Assembly (NCBI GenBank): GCA_005191415.1
Contig: SUPS01000010.1
Span: forward strand, 1-33,060
Source: Candidatus Helarchaeota ASGARD archaeon Hel_GB_A
GTDB taxonomy: Archaea; Asgardarchaeota; Lokiarchaeia; Helarchaeales; HEL-GB-A
Direction of reading: 5' to 3'
DNA length: 33,060 nucleotides
Shown here: positions 10,117-18,975 of the stretch, piece after piece
How the letters are laid out: each line of letters opens with the position of its first letter
Position numbering within the stretch: the first letter of the stretch is position 1
The notes under the pieces: generated by a model
Databases searched by the model: none
What the model saw: the letters and a program-made list of their open reading frames with translations, nothing else
Told to the model about the DNA's origin: nothing
Position numbers and translations under genes: made by a program

Positions 10117-10749
10117 TTGTTTATGAGACAAGATATTTATTTCCTTTCTGAAAGGCTAAAATTAGAAGGGGTTCTATACGCGCCAGAAAAAGAGGGAAAA
10201 TTTCCAGCAGCTATTGTACTACATCCCCATCCTCAGTTTGGAGGAAGCATGCATAATAACGTTGTTGATGCAGTTTGCGAGGAATTAGAAAAATCTATGG
10301 TTGCGCTTAAGTTCAATTGCCGTGGAGTTGGGCGTTCAGAAGGGTACTCGACTGGTGGGAAAGAAGAAGGGAAAGATGTGGAAGCAGCCATCGAATTTTT
10401 AAAGATCCAAGATCTAGTGGATGAAAAACGACTTGCCTTTATTGGATATTCTTGGGGAACCTATGCAGGATTGCCTGTAACTTATAAAAATCCAGATATT
10501 AAGGTAATAGTAGGAATTAGCTGTCCCGTGGGGCTTTGGAATTATAATTATATGCAAGAATGCGACAAACCAAAATTAATGATTGTTGGAACCAGAGATC
10601 AATTTGCACCTCTAGAGCGATTTAAAAATCTATTTGAAAAACTCTCTGACCCTAAGGAATTATACCTTTTAGAAACAGATCATTTCTACATTGGAGCTGA
10701 AAACAAACTCGCAAGTAAGGTTCTCGAATTTTTAGGTAAATATTTGTGA
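10117..10749 (+). CDS. alpha/beta hydrolase
   Basis: 'AAIVLHPHPQFGGSMHNNVV', 'FNCRGVGRSEG', nucleophile elbow 'GYSWGTYAG', C-terminal 'TDHFYIG'. ORF start is TTG; ATG at 10123 is an alternative. Confidence 0.85.
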   Translation: MFMRQDIYFLSERLKLEGVLYAPEKEGKFPAAIVLHPHPQFGGSMHNNVVDAVCEELEKSMVALKFNCRGVGRSEGYSTGGKEEGKDVEAAIEFLKIQDLVDEKRLAFIGYSWGTYAGLPVTYKNPDIKVIVGISCPVGLWNYNYMQECDKPKLMIVGTRDQFAPLERFKNLFEKLSDPKELYLLETDHFYIGAENKLASKVLEFLGKYL

Positions 10750-10802
10750 AAAGACTGAAATATTCAGTGAAAAGACTGAAATATTCAGTGAAAAGACTGA
10801 AT
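10746..10802. repeat. Tandem repeat, 21-bp unit gtgaaaagactgaaatattca, about 2.7 copies
   Basis: Two exact units (10746-10766, 10767-10787) plus a partial third (gtgaaaagactgaa); begins in the stop codon region of the upstream gene. Confidence 0.95.
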
Positions 10803-10885
10803 TGGAAAATATTATAATTACTTGACTCTTAAAAAATAACGTATCATTTAAGAGATATTCGAAGAACTCGAGGTCGGATATTAAG

Positions 10886-11827
10886 ATGAAAGGAGTCTTG
10901 TTATGTAAATTCGATGAGGAAAGAGGATATATTCCTGTAAAAGTTTATCCGCCTCGAGTTCGGAAACGCTCGAATATGGGATTATTTAAAGAGATAGCAA
11001 GAAATGCAATTGGATTTGGAACTCAAGTGGAATATCAGCAATTCACATTGGCAGATAATTCTTCAGAAATTCATTGTTTGGCGAAGCGATTTTCAATTCC
11101 GATAGAAGGTGCGCGGGGGGGGTCAGAACTCTATGCTTTAGTAATATTTTCAGGAGATAGTGAAGAATTTCCTAAAAAATTATTAGGAGAATCTACACAA
11201 AAGCTCATTGCTAATTGGGAAGCTCGTACGGAAATAATCAAATCGCTTTATGAAGCATTTAATCCGACAATAAGTTCTTCGATTTCTCCAAGTATCTCTG
11301 TAGATACAAGTAGCATAAGTCGTCCGCTTTTGCCACAAGAATTATTTACTGAGAAAACGGGCTTTTTTGCAGAGGGTCATACGCTCACACGAAATTTATT
11401 GATGCTTCTTTCAGTCATAGCAATGTTTTGGGTAATTTATTTAAATTATAATATTTTTTCATTTAGTTTTATGGTGACAGTTGGGATTTTTGTATTTACA
11501 ATTGTTGCAAAAAAAGATAAATCTCTAAAAATTATTAATGGCTTTATGTTCTTTTTTATTATCCTACTTTTCATTAAATTATTCTTTGAATTAATTGGGG
11601 AATCTAGTACAATTGCAATTTTGGGAACATTCCCTGATTTTACACGACCAGATCTAGCGATTCTAAGTTTTTTTGGTGGAATTTTAATATGTTTAGGGCT
11701 CGATAGAGGGCATGCAGTCGACAAGGCTAGTTTTATCATCGGAATATGCGGAATTGTATTTTTCATTCTCTTTTTCCTAACACCGTTTTTTGAGATTATA
11801 TTTGCTTTCTTCGAGGGCTTAGCATGA
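10886..11827 (+). CDS. Hypothetical membrane protein: N-terminal soluble domain, Ser-rich linker, multiple TM helices
   Basis: Soluble first ~130 aa, linker 'SSSISPSISVDTSSISRP', then several hydrophobic segments; 4-bp overlap (ATGA) with the next gene. Confidence 0.7.
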   Translation: MKGVLLCKFDEERGYIPVKVYPPRVRKRSNMGLFKEIARNAIGFGTQVEYQQFTLADNSSEIHCLAKRFSIPIEGARGGSELYALVIFSGDSEEFPKKLLGESTQKLIANWEARTEIIKSLYEAFNPTISSSISPSISVDTSSISRPLLPQELFTEKTGFFAEGHTLTRNLLMLLSVIAMFWVIYLNYNIFSFSFMVTVGIFVFTIVAKKDKSLKIINGFMFFFIILLFIKLFFELIGESSTIAILGTFPDFTRPDLAILSFFGGILICLGLDRGHAVDKASFIIGICGIVFFILFFLTPFFEIIFAFFEGLA

Positions 11828-12579
11828 AACTTATTCTTTTAGGCACAGGTACCACCTTACCCCAAAAGAATAGGAACGCAGCAGGATTATTAATCCATAT
11901 CCTTGATGAATACCTATTATTTGATTGTGGAAATGGAATTTTAAGGCAAATTGAGCAGATAAATGTTGATTTTACCCAAATTAGAGATATTTTCATTAGT
12001 CATCTCCATGCAGATCATGTAAATGATTTGCCGGTTCTCCTAAAAGCGAATATAATGAGAAAAATTTCACATCAAATTCGGATTTATGGACCTTCCACAA
12101 TTATGAAGAGTCTAGAGGGATGGTTTAAGGAAGTTTATCCTTACCTTGATAAGGTTTTAGAAATAATGAAAGTAGAAGAAATAAAAACCGAGTGGATAGA
12201 AAGGGAAAATTGGAAAATCCAAGCTTTTCCTGTTCAGCATGGAATAGAAGCGTATGGATTTAAATTAATAGCAGAGGGAAAAACAATAGTTTATTCAGGA
12301 GATACTGGATATTGTGAGGAACTCATTCAAATGGCTCAAAATGCCGATCTCTTGATTCATGAATGTTCATATCCCACCGAATATGGACATGGGAAAGGTC
12401 ACACAACCCCGTTAGAAGTGGGACAAATCGCCCAAGATGCTAACGTGAAACAGGTTATATTAACACATTTTTATCCAGTATGCAATGGACGTGAAAATGA
12501 GATGCTAGAAGATGTGAAGAAAAGGTATAATGGAGAAGTAATTTTTGGAAAAGATTTGCAAGTATTTAACTTAGAATGA
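11824..12579 (+). CDS. MBL-fold metallohydrolase, RNase Z-like
   Basis: 'LILLGTGTTLPQKNRNAAG', 'LFDCGNGILRQ', 'ISHLHADHVND', 'VYSGDTGYCEEL', 'LTHFYP'. Confidence 0.85.
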   Translation: MKLILLGTGTTLPQKNRNAAGLLIHILDEYLLFDCGNGILRQIEQINVDFTQIRDIFISHLHADHVNDLPVLLKANIMRKISHQIRIYGPSTIMKSLEGWFKEVYPYLDKVLEIMKVEEIKTEWIERENWKIQAFPVQHGIEAYGFKLIAEGKTIVYSGDTGYCEELIQMAQNADLLIHECSYPTEYGHGKGHTTPLEVGQIAQDANVKQVILTHFYPVCNGRENEMLEDVKKRYNGEVIFGKDLQVFNLE

Positions 12580-12601
12580 AAAAATTGATTAAATGAATTA
12601 C

Positions 12602-13369
12602 TTATCCAATATATGACTGGGGTTTTTGCTGTTCTTCTCGTTTTTTCTGCATAATGTCAAGAAATTGAGATGTCATTGTTTCAATTTCTTCAATGCGACG
12701 ATCGAGGAGCGTATCTTTGATGTCGAGTTTAAAGAGGGCATTAAGAACGCGAGTTAATTCTTTACTTGCCGCTGGATCAATCTGTAGAAGAGGCATTGTA
12801 TCGGCAAGGATACACACACCAGGAATATCATAATGGATGGAGGCCCAAGCGGGAATAATGCCATTGGCGCCACTAATATAGCCACCTTTTAGGATAACAG
12901 TTGTTTGAGTAGGGGAATCAAGGAAGAAATTAATCCATTCTTGTTGTGTTGAAGAAACATAGACCTTTCTTTTATCACCTATAGATTCAGGAACAAAAGC
13001 ACCCATGCTTACAATAAGATATGCATTAAATTTTTTACATAATTTGCAAATATAATCAGAAAGGGCGTAAATCCCCAATGAAGTGGTGGGTTGATAATCA
13101 CCAGTCATTATAATTAAGTCATGTTCTTGTGTTTCAGGGAGCTTTTTCGTGTATATAACAATTTTTGGCATACTGATCTGTGCTTGGTTGATGACAACAT
13201 GCGGCGGAAAATCATGATAGTAAATTTCGGCATATAAATCACATTCAAGGCTATTTATCGTTGTTAAAACTGCAAGTTTTCCGACTAGTGCGATACCAGG
13301 CATGCCAACTAAAACGAGCGGATTTCGCAGATCATTAGGGAATTCTTTAAGTTCTTTAAGTTTTATCAT
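12602..13369 (-). CDS. PAC2 family protein (proteasome assembly chaperone-like)
   Basis: 'PLVLVGMPGIALVGKLAVLTTI', 'DLIIMTGDYQPTT', 'GGYISGANGIIPAWA', 'PGVCILADTM'. Confidence 0.88.
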   Translation of the reverse strand: MIKLKELKEFPNDLRNPLVLVGMPGIALVGKLAVLTTINSLECDLYAEIYYHDFPPHVVINQAQISMPKIVIYTKKLPETQEHDLIIMTGDYQPTTSLGIYALSDYICKLCKKFNAYLIVSMGAFVPESIGDKRKVYVSSTQQEWINFFLDSPTQTTVILKGGYISGANGIIPAWASIHYDIPGVCILADTMPLLQIDPAASKELTRVLNALFKLDIKDTLLDRRIEEIETMTSQFLDIMQKKREEQQKPQSYIG

Positions 13370-13564
13370 TCATCTCGTCTCATATTTTTATCGAATCTCA
13401 TCTAAAATGGATTTTAAATATCAGACTACGACTGATATTCTTTTAGGTCTTATTGAATCCATCAATTTTCTATCGATTCTTATTTTAAAAACATGAAAAG
13501 TGATATTTAAACATTTGCAAATAGATAGAAGAATAATTGATGAAAACTGCGGAATGATTAGAAA

Positions 13565-14551
13565 TTAAAGGAAAGGTTCCATGGATTTTATATATTCATC
13601 AGTAATAGATGTGACAATTTGACACTTTTTTACACATTCGAGGCACGCTTTTGGATCATAAAGGGCCGTTGTGCAGTATTTCTCACCCCCATCGGGTAAC
13701 AACACTACAATTACTCCAGAATCAAGTCCTTTGGCTTTTTCGACAGCGACATGCATAGCAGCTCCAGAGCTGATGCCGCTAAAGATACCTTCAAGCAAAG
13801 TTAGACGGCGAGCCATTTCCATGGCATCCTCATCCTTCACCTTTATTTTTTCATCAATTCGGGAGGGATCATAGATTTGGGGAACATATTGCACATCAAG
13901 GTTTTTCAGTCCTTGAATTTTTGAATGTGGATACGGTTCAACGGCAATCACTTTAATTTTTGGATTGAATTCTTTCAATCTTTTAGAAACACCCATTAAA
14001 GTTCCAGATGTTCCAATACCTGCCACGAACATGGTAATTTTTCCATTTGTATCTTCAATAATTTCCTTTCCAGTTGTTTCATAATGTGCAAGGACGTTGT
14101 ATTTATTTGCAAATTGATTAGGACGAAAATATTTGTCAGGGTTCGCTTTTATCAATTCATTACACATATCTTCTGCTCCATCCATCCCTCGATCTCCTTT
14201 GGTTAGAATAATTTTTGCACCGTAGGCTAAAAGCATTCGTCGTCGTTCCATACTCATGGTTTCGGGCATAACAATTTCTAAAGGATATCCTTTTTGAGCA
14301 CAAACCAGTGCAAGACCAATTCCAGTATTTCCGGAACTGGGTTCTATGACAGTTTTTCCTTTCGTGAGTAAACCCTCTTTCTCAGCCTGTTCAATCATGT
14401 AAAAAGCAATGCGATCTTTGACTGATCCTCCTGGATTGAATTTTTCTAACTTTGCATAGATCGTGACGTTCTTATTCGGATTAAGCCTGTTAATATGAAC
14501 CAACGGAGTGTGCCCAATCAATTCCAAGATAGAATTATACGGTTTTCCCAT
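13565..14551 (-). CDS. cysK: Cysteine synthase (PLP-dependent O-acetyl/phosphoserine sulfhydrylase)
   Basis: 'LIGHTPLVHINRLNP', 'FNPGGSVKDRIAFYMIEQAE', 'EPSSGNTGIGLALVCAQKGY', 'VAGIGTSGTLMGVSKRLKE', 'GISSGAA'; C-terminal Cys-rich tail. Confidence 0.93.
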   Translation of the reverse strand: MGKPYNSILELIGHTPLVHINRLNPNKNVTIYAKLEKFNPGGSVKDRIAFYMIEQAEKEGLLTKGKTVIEPSSGNTGIGLALVCAQKGYPLEIVMPETMSMERRRMLLAYGAKIILTKGDRGMDGAEDMCNELIKANPDKYFRPNQFANKYNVLAHYETTGKEIIEDTNGKITMFVAGIGTSGTLMGVSKRLKEFNPKIKVIAVEPYPHSKIQGLKNLDVQYVPQIYDPSRIDEKIKVKDEDAMEMARRLTLLEGIFSGISSGAAMHVAVEKAKGLDSGVIVVLLPDGGEKYCTTALYDPKACLECVKKCQIVTSITDEYIKSMEPFL

Positions 14552-14613
14552 GCAAAGGCGTCCTTTATTTTCTATTATATCGTAAAAAAACGTTATATAT
14601 AATTTTTCGCCCC

Positions 14614-15597
14614 TTAATAAGGCGATTCTAAGATAGGAGGGAGGATTTCCTTTTTGAATTTATCTGTTTGGTTTGTCCATTTAATAAATTCCTCGGGGGG
14701 AGGATATTGAGCATAGAGATCTTTCCGTACCGCTTCTAATAAGGTAACTGGCTTTTTAGAATATTCTGCAGCACTTCCAATCCAGTGATTTGAGGATTTT
14801 GCTTCAGAATAAACTGGTTCTAACCATTCTTTCCAATCAGGAGCTCGTAAAAGATGATGGTCAATGATTAAAATGGGAACATTCTTGGCTAATTTGGTTA
14901 AATTACTACGAGCAATTTCCAGTATGGTTTCAGAAACACGGTACCCTTTTAAATAGAGGGGAGGACCTCCTACATAAAGAATGGTAGGCGTTAATGATAG
15001 GAGATAAGTTAATGTTTCTGGGACAATTGGTCCTTGCACCGTTGCAAAGACAAAAATTTCGTCTTCATATTGGATTTTACACGCAATTACAAATCCTTGT
15101 TTAGATTCACGTTCTCCATGAGATAATGGTTTAGAAATAAAAATAGTTGTATTCCCAAACTCAAACCGTTTTCCATCGGCGTAGATTATTTCCTTTGCTT
15201 TTTTCTTTGCAAATCTGTTAAAAAAATATCCGCGCTGTCGTTGAGAGGCATTTATATTTTCACGAAAATCTTTAGCTAAGATAATTTTATCCGTATAAAG
15301 AAGTTCTGCTAACTCGCGATTAGAAAGAATAAAATGATAATCAGTAAAAAAAGGTTTTAAATGATCATAATGGTAATGAGAAATTGTGAGAACCTCGGCT
15401 TTCTCACAGGTTTTAATAAGTCTTTGATTTGCATTATAGAGTGCTTTGTACTCTAAAGGATGAGGATCTAGTCGCATTCGTTGTCCTAAAGAACATCCTG
15501 GATCAATGATAATGGAAAGGTCCGCAGTTTTCACAAAAGTGCACATTGACCGCACTCCGAAGCTCTCTGCGGCTATAGGTTCAATTTGTAGTTGCAT
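14614..15597 (-). CDS. MBL-fold hydrolase, UPF0282-like
   Basis: 'IIIDPGCSLGQRMRLDPHPLEYKAL', 'LTISHYHYDHLKPF', 'ILIIDHHLLRAPDW'. Confidence 0.8.
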   Translation of the reverse strand: MQLQIEPIAAESFGVRSMCTFVKTADLSIIIDPGCSLGQRMRLDPHPLEYKALYNANQRLIKTCEKAEVLTISHYHYDHLKPFFTDYHFILSNRELAELLYTDKIILAKDFRENINASQRQRGYFFNRFAKKKAKEIIYADGKRFEFGNTTIFISKPLSHGERESKQGFVIACKIQYEDEIFVFATVQGPIVPETLTYLLSLTPTILYVGGPPLYLKGYRVSETILEIARSNLTKLAKNVPILIIDHHLLRAPDWKEWLEPVYSEAKSSNHWIGSAAEYSKKPVTLLEAVRKDLYAQYPPPEEFIKWTNQTDKFKKEILPPILESPY

Positions 15598-15661
15598 CTA
15601 CAATCACCCATACCATAATAAAAAAAGATTATGAAAGAATACTAAATGGGAGAATATGGAA

Positions 15662-16630
15662 TTACTGCAGTTTTAGAACTGTCAGCAAATCTGGAGTAAT
15701 TTTATTAATTTCCTGCTCATATTTATCAATAGAAACCCGATTTATGGGAGTAATTATGAAAATTGAAACATATTTATGAATATCTTTCAAGAGTAAATAT
15801 TCTTCATCAAATTTAAAGACAGTCGTGTTCAGATGTTTAGATTTTAAAAATCCATTTTTCCGAAATTCTTGGATTAATTGTTCTGCGATATTAAGGGGAT
15901 AAATAAGAGTTTTAATGCTGAGATATTGGAGAAAATCACTGGCTTCTTTAGTTATTAATTTAGCTTCGAGTTCAGGACTCATTGAAGATGTGATTTCAAG
16001 TCCATCGTCTTTATTGATAAGCATTGTCAATTTAGCATTTAGTTTTTTATTCACTTTATCGATTATTCTTTGAAGGTTTTTCATCCGCTCGGTTTCTGTC
16101 TTCTCGATCAGGTTATTTAAAATCCTGCAGAGGATTTTTCTAGCAGTTTTGGTTTTTACCGAGGATGTGTAATAAGTGACGCCTTGGATTGCATTACCTT
16201 CCGAGAAAAATTTTTTCAACTCATCCTTAGAAATTCTTGGTTTTAGGTCATATTTATGGGCGAGAACGTAAATTTTCACTTTTTTAGGAGAGAATTTTCG
16301 AAGTGAATTATAGGCTTGCTTAAACCAGAAGCGTGATTCGCCGAGTTTTTCTTTATCTGCCACATCCACGACCCAAATAAAGACTCGTGTATTTGAAAAA
16401 ATGGCGCGTTCCATCCTTTCAGAAAAATACCCTTCTAAAAATTGTTTTTGCCCTCCACAATCAAAGACGGATATCTCGATTAATCGTCTATAGCGATACT
16501 CATCGGTTTTTATGCCTTCCGTAGGTGGAAGACTTACTAATTCCTCAAATTCCTTACCTTCTAGTACATGGCGGATTAATGTTGTCTTTCCCGCCCCATT
16601 CAAGCCCATTAAAAGAATTTTTAATACCAT
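15662..16630 (-). CDS. Rag/Gtr-like small GTPase with C-terminal roadblock/longin-like extension
   Basis: G1 'LLMGLNGAGKTTLIRHV', G3 'FDCGGQKQFLEGYFSERMERAIFSNTRVFIWVVDV' and G4-like 'VLAHKYDL' resemble RagA/Gtr1 ('DCGGQ', 'HKMD'); ~140 aa extension containing 'LNAKLTMLINKDDGLEITSSM'. Confidence 0.85.
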   Translation of the reverse strand: MVLKILLMGLNGAGKTTLIRHVLEGKEFEELVSLPPTEGIKTDEYRYRRLIEISVFDCGGQKQFLEGYFSERMERAIFSNTRVFIWVVDVADKEKLGESRFWFKQAYNSLRKFSPKKVKIYVLAHKYDLKPRISKDELKKFFSEGNAIQGVTYYTSSVKTKTARKILCRILNNLIEKTETERMKNLQRIIDKVNKKLNAKLTMLINKDDGLEITSSMSPELEAKLITKEASDFLQYLSIKTLIYPLNIAEQLIQEFRKNGFLKSKHLNTTVFKFDEEYLLLKDIHKYVSIFIITPINRVSIDKYEQEINKITPDLLTVLKLQ

Positions 16631-16756
16631 TGTACTACCTCGACAATATTTAGAACCAATTTCTTTTAAAATTTAAGGAAGATAGATAAAATTACTAAAT
16701 AAATTAACCAAACTTGCTCTGGTTTAATAAAATTTTCACTTGCCTTATGTGATGCT

Positions 16757-17377
16757 ATGACGTTGGAATCGTTCTTCACGAAACTAAATCAGAATCTTGA
16801 GCGAGCTAGAGAAAATCTACGCACGCAATTATCGAAAAAAGTAAATTATTTAGTGGAGCATTTGGAAGAATACACGAGTACAGAAATTCGCGGGGAATTA
16901 GATAGGTTAGTTGATGATTTTCTGAACCAATTCACTTCTATTTATCAAGAATTTATTTCTTATATTGAAGATGAGATTCCAAATATTCCAAAACCTCAAA
17001 AAAAGACAAAACCAAAATCGAAAAAGAACAAAAAAGACACAAAAAAGAACGAGTTTGTCCGTCCTACTTATGTACACAGGGCTTTTAATGAAGCAGGACT
17101 ACGTGTCGCCAAAGAGGCGAGACCTCTTCTAATGGAATTATTAAATAAAAAGATAGAAGAAGACATAGAAAAAATTAAAAGGCAGTTACCTACTTTTCAA
17201 AAAGGAGAGAAAAAAGGTGAGAGGAAAAGAATCACTATTAAGCCAGAGGATCTCGCATCAGAAAATCTTCTAAAAGAACTTTCAGCAAAATTTGAAAAGG
17301 AGTTAGATACAATTCCATTAGACGTAAATGGCGGAGAGTTTAAATTATCAATCCTATTAAGGTACTTAAATCATTAA
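16757..17377 (+). CDS. Helical/coiled-coil protein with Lys-rich linker and histone-fold-like C-terminal region
   Basis: Charged helical N-term (aa 1-75), basic linker 'KPQKKTKPKSKKNKKDTKK', then 'YVHRAFNEAGLRVAKEARPLLMELLNKKIEEDIEKIKRQL...KRITIKPEDL', which matches the archaeal histone pattern. Confidence 0.6.
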   Translation: MTLESFFTKLNQNLERARENLRTQLSKKVNYLVEHLEEYTSTEIRGELDRLVDDFLNQFTSIYQEFISYIEDEIPNIPKPQKKTKPKSKKNKKDTKKNEFVRPTYVHRAFNEAGLRVAKEARPLLMELLNKKIEEDIEKIKRQLPTFQKGEKKGERKRITIKPEDLASENLLKELSAKFEKELDTIPLDVNGGEFKLSILLRYLNH

Positions 17378-17408
17378 AAAAGAAAATATAATTAATATTA
17401 AAAACAAG

Positions 17409-17726
17409 TTATTCTTCGTCTTCTTCTTCGGGTTCTGGTTCTAATTTGACAGTTTCTGTGTGCACAATTTTCTTTGTTAGTGGGCTAATGACAAGGACAA
17501 GCTTCTCTTTCTCTAGCTCTTCGAGTTCAACAATCCATAGATTTTTCGGAGGTTCTTTTCCACTCGGGGCAACTGACGCCTTCGGGTGCTTTTTGATCCA
17601 CGCTTCAGTAGCTTTTGGCTTCATCTTCTCGACATTCCAGACACAATTCGGGTATTTCTTCTCAAACTTTTCAGCTTCATCCGAAGCTGCCGCTATTTCG
17701 ACCGCATCATCTTCTTTAAATGGCAT
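17409..17726 (-). CDS. Hypothetical protein with acidic C-terminal tail
   Basis: 105 aa ORF ending EPEPEEEDEE; convergent with the preceding gene; overlapping + ORF 17446-17760 has low-complexity Ser/Phe composition and is less plausible. Confidence 0.55.
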   Translation of the reverse strand: MPFKEDDAVEIAAASDEAEKFEKKYPNCVWNVEKMKPKATEAWIKKHPKASVAPSGKEPPKNLWIVELEELEKEKLVLVISPLTKKIVHTETVKLEPEPEEEDEE

Positions 17727-17869
17727 GTTTTTACCTCATCTTAGTCTTTTAGAATTTTGATTTCTAACCACTCAATAGTAAGGTTTAATTTTCAGATCTT
17801 GAGTTGTACCTTAAAATTTTTTCTTGGTATTTATATATAAATGGATAGCGGCAAAATTGGGGCTATCTT

Positions 17870-18877
17870 TCATACAAGATTCTGTTCTAATGTAGCTATT
17901 TCATCTTCGGTGAATTTCGCGTGGGAATATAATCGATGTGGGTGAAAAGGAGACCTTATATCAGCTATTGATTCGCCAACTATTGAAATAAGGTCTAGAC
18001 GAAATTCCCCCAATCCTCTTAAACCTGCTTGGTAAAGATATTGAAAATGTGATAAATCCATGCCAGCGATATAGGAGGCAACCGAATCAACAGCTATAAA
18101 ATCAGTACCTGCAATAATCATTCCTAAATTTTTCCTAGTACCATGCGAGCCTGGACCATCTCCTTCCATTGCTTCGATTCCGTCAATAATTGCAAGGTTG
18201 GGTAGGAGGGTGCTAGCCAACCGAATCAAATTTATAGCCAATGCGACTTTTGAAGGACCTGTATTTTGGTGATCGGTTAATTTATCAGGTTTTTTATTAC
18301 CAAATCCATGCATATAGCCGCATACACGGGTAGTTTCATTATCGATGATTTCTTTTGTCGCCGCGTCGCGTGCAGCAGTCAGAGTACCCATAAGATTCTT
18401 TAAAGACAATGTTAAGCCAAGCACATCATGCGTTTTGAATTTTGGAATACTAACAAGATAAGGGGTCTCAATCGCTGTTTTTGCGATTCCCAACTCCAAT
18501 TTTCGTGAATTTCCAGGATTATAAATAGGAAACCATTTCCCTGGAATATCTTTTGAGAAATCTATAGGTTGCCATCGATCTTGGTAGGGAAGGTATCCAT
18601 TATTGTTCATAGATTCGAAAGTGTCTGGTGGATTACCTCCTGTTGTTCCTTCACCAAGTTTAATCGTTATGATATCCTTTTGTTCCCTTAAAAAATCGGC
18701 GACTGCGGCGCAGACCCTCGGATCGGTTACAGCAAGAGGAAATTTTTTGGTTAAAAGCAAATTAGGTTTCAGCAGTACTTCTGATTGGGAGACTAAAATG
18801 TCATCCGCGATAAGATTCAACGCTTCCAAAGTAGTTTCATAGGGATCATTGCCTTTGACAACCGCCACTCGTGTCAT
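17870..18877 (-). CDS. DUF362 domain-containing protein
   Basis: 'VLLKPNLLLT', 'AVTDPRVCAAVADFL', 'PKFKTHDVLGLTLSLKNLMGTL', 'IDGIEAMEGDGP', 'AVDSVAS'. Confidence 0.85.
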   Translation of the reverse strand: MTRVAVVKGNDPYETTLEALNLIADDILVSQSEVLLKPNLLLTKKFPLAVTDPRVCAAVADFLREQKDIITIKLGEGTTGGNPPDTFESMNNNGYLPYQDRWQPIDFSKDIPGKWFPIYNPGNSRKLELGIAKTAIETPYLVSIPKFKTHDVLGLTLSLKNLMGTLTAARDAATKEIIDNETTRVCGYMHGFGNKKPDKLTDHQNTGPSKVALAINLIRLASTLLPNLAIIDGIEAMEGDGPGSHGTRKNLGMIIAGTDFIAVDSVASYIAGMDLSHFQYLYQAGLRGLGEFRLDLISIVGESIADIRSPFHPHRLYSHAKFTEDEIATLEQNLV

Positions 18878-18975
18878 ATAATTACCAATTGAAAAATGAA
18901 TTAGGAAAATTATTTCTAATCCGTACAGTATCTCAGGTTTTTTAAAGACTTCCTACATGTGATGTATGTAAAGAA

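Noticed and set aside
12602-12616. C-terminal 'QSYIG' of the PAC2 protein as a proteasome-docking HbYX motif
   Set aside because: HbYX needs Tyr at the penultimate position; here Tyr is third from the end, so it does not fit.
17446-17760. + strand 104 aa ORF antisense to 17409-17726
   Set aside because: Ser/Phe-rich low-complexity translation complementary to an acidic/Lys-rich protein; the minus-strand ORF has more plausible composition.
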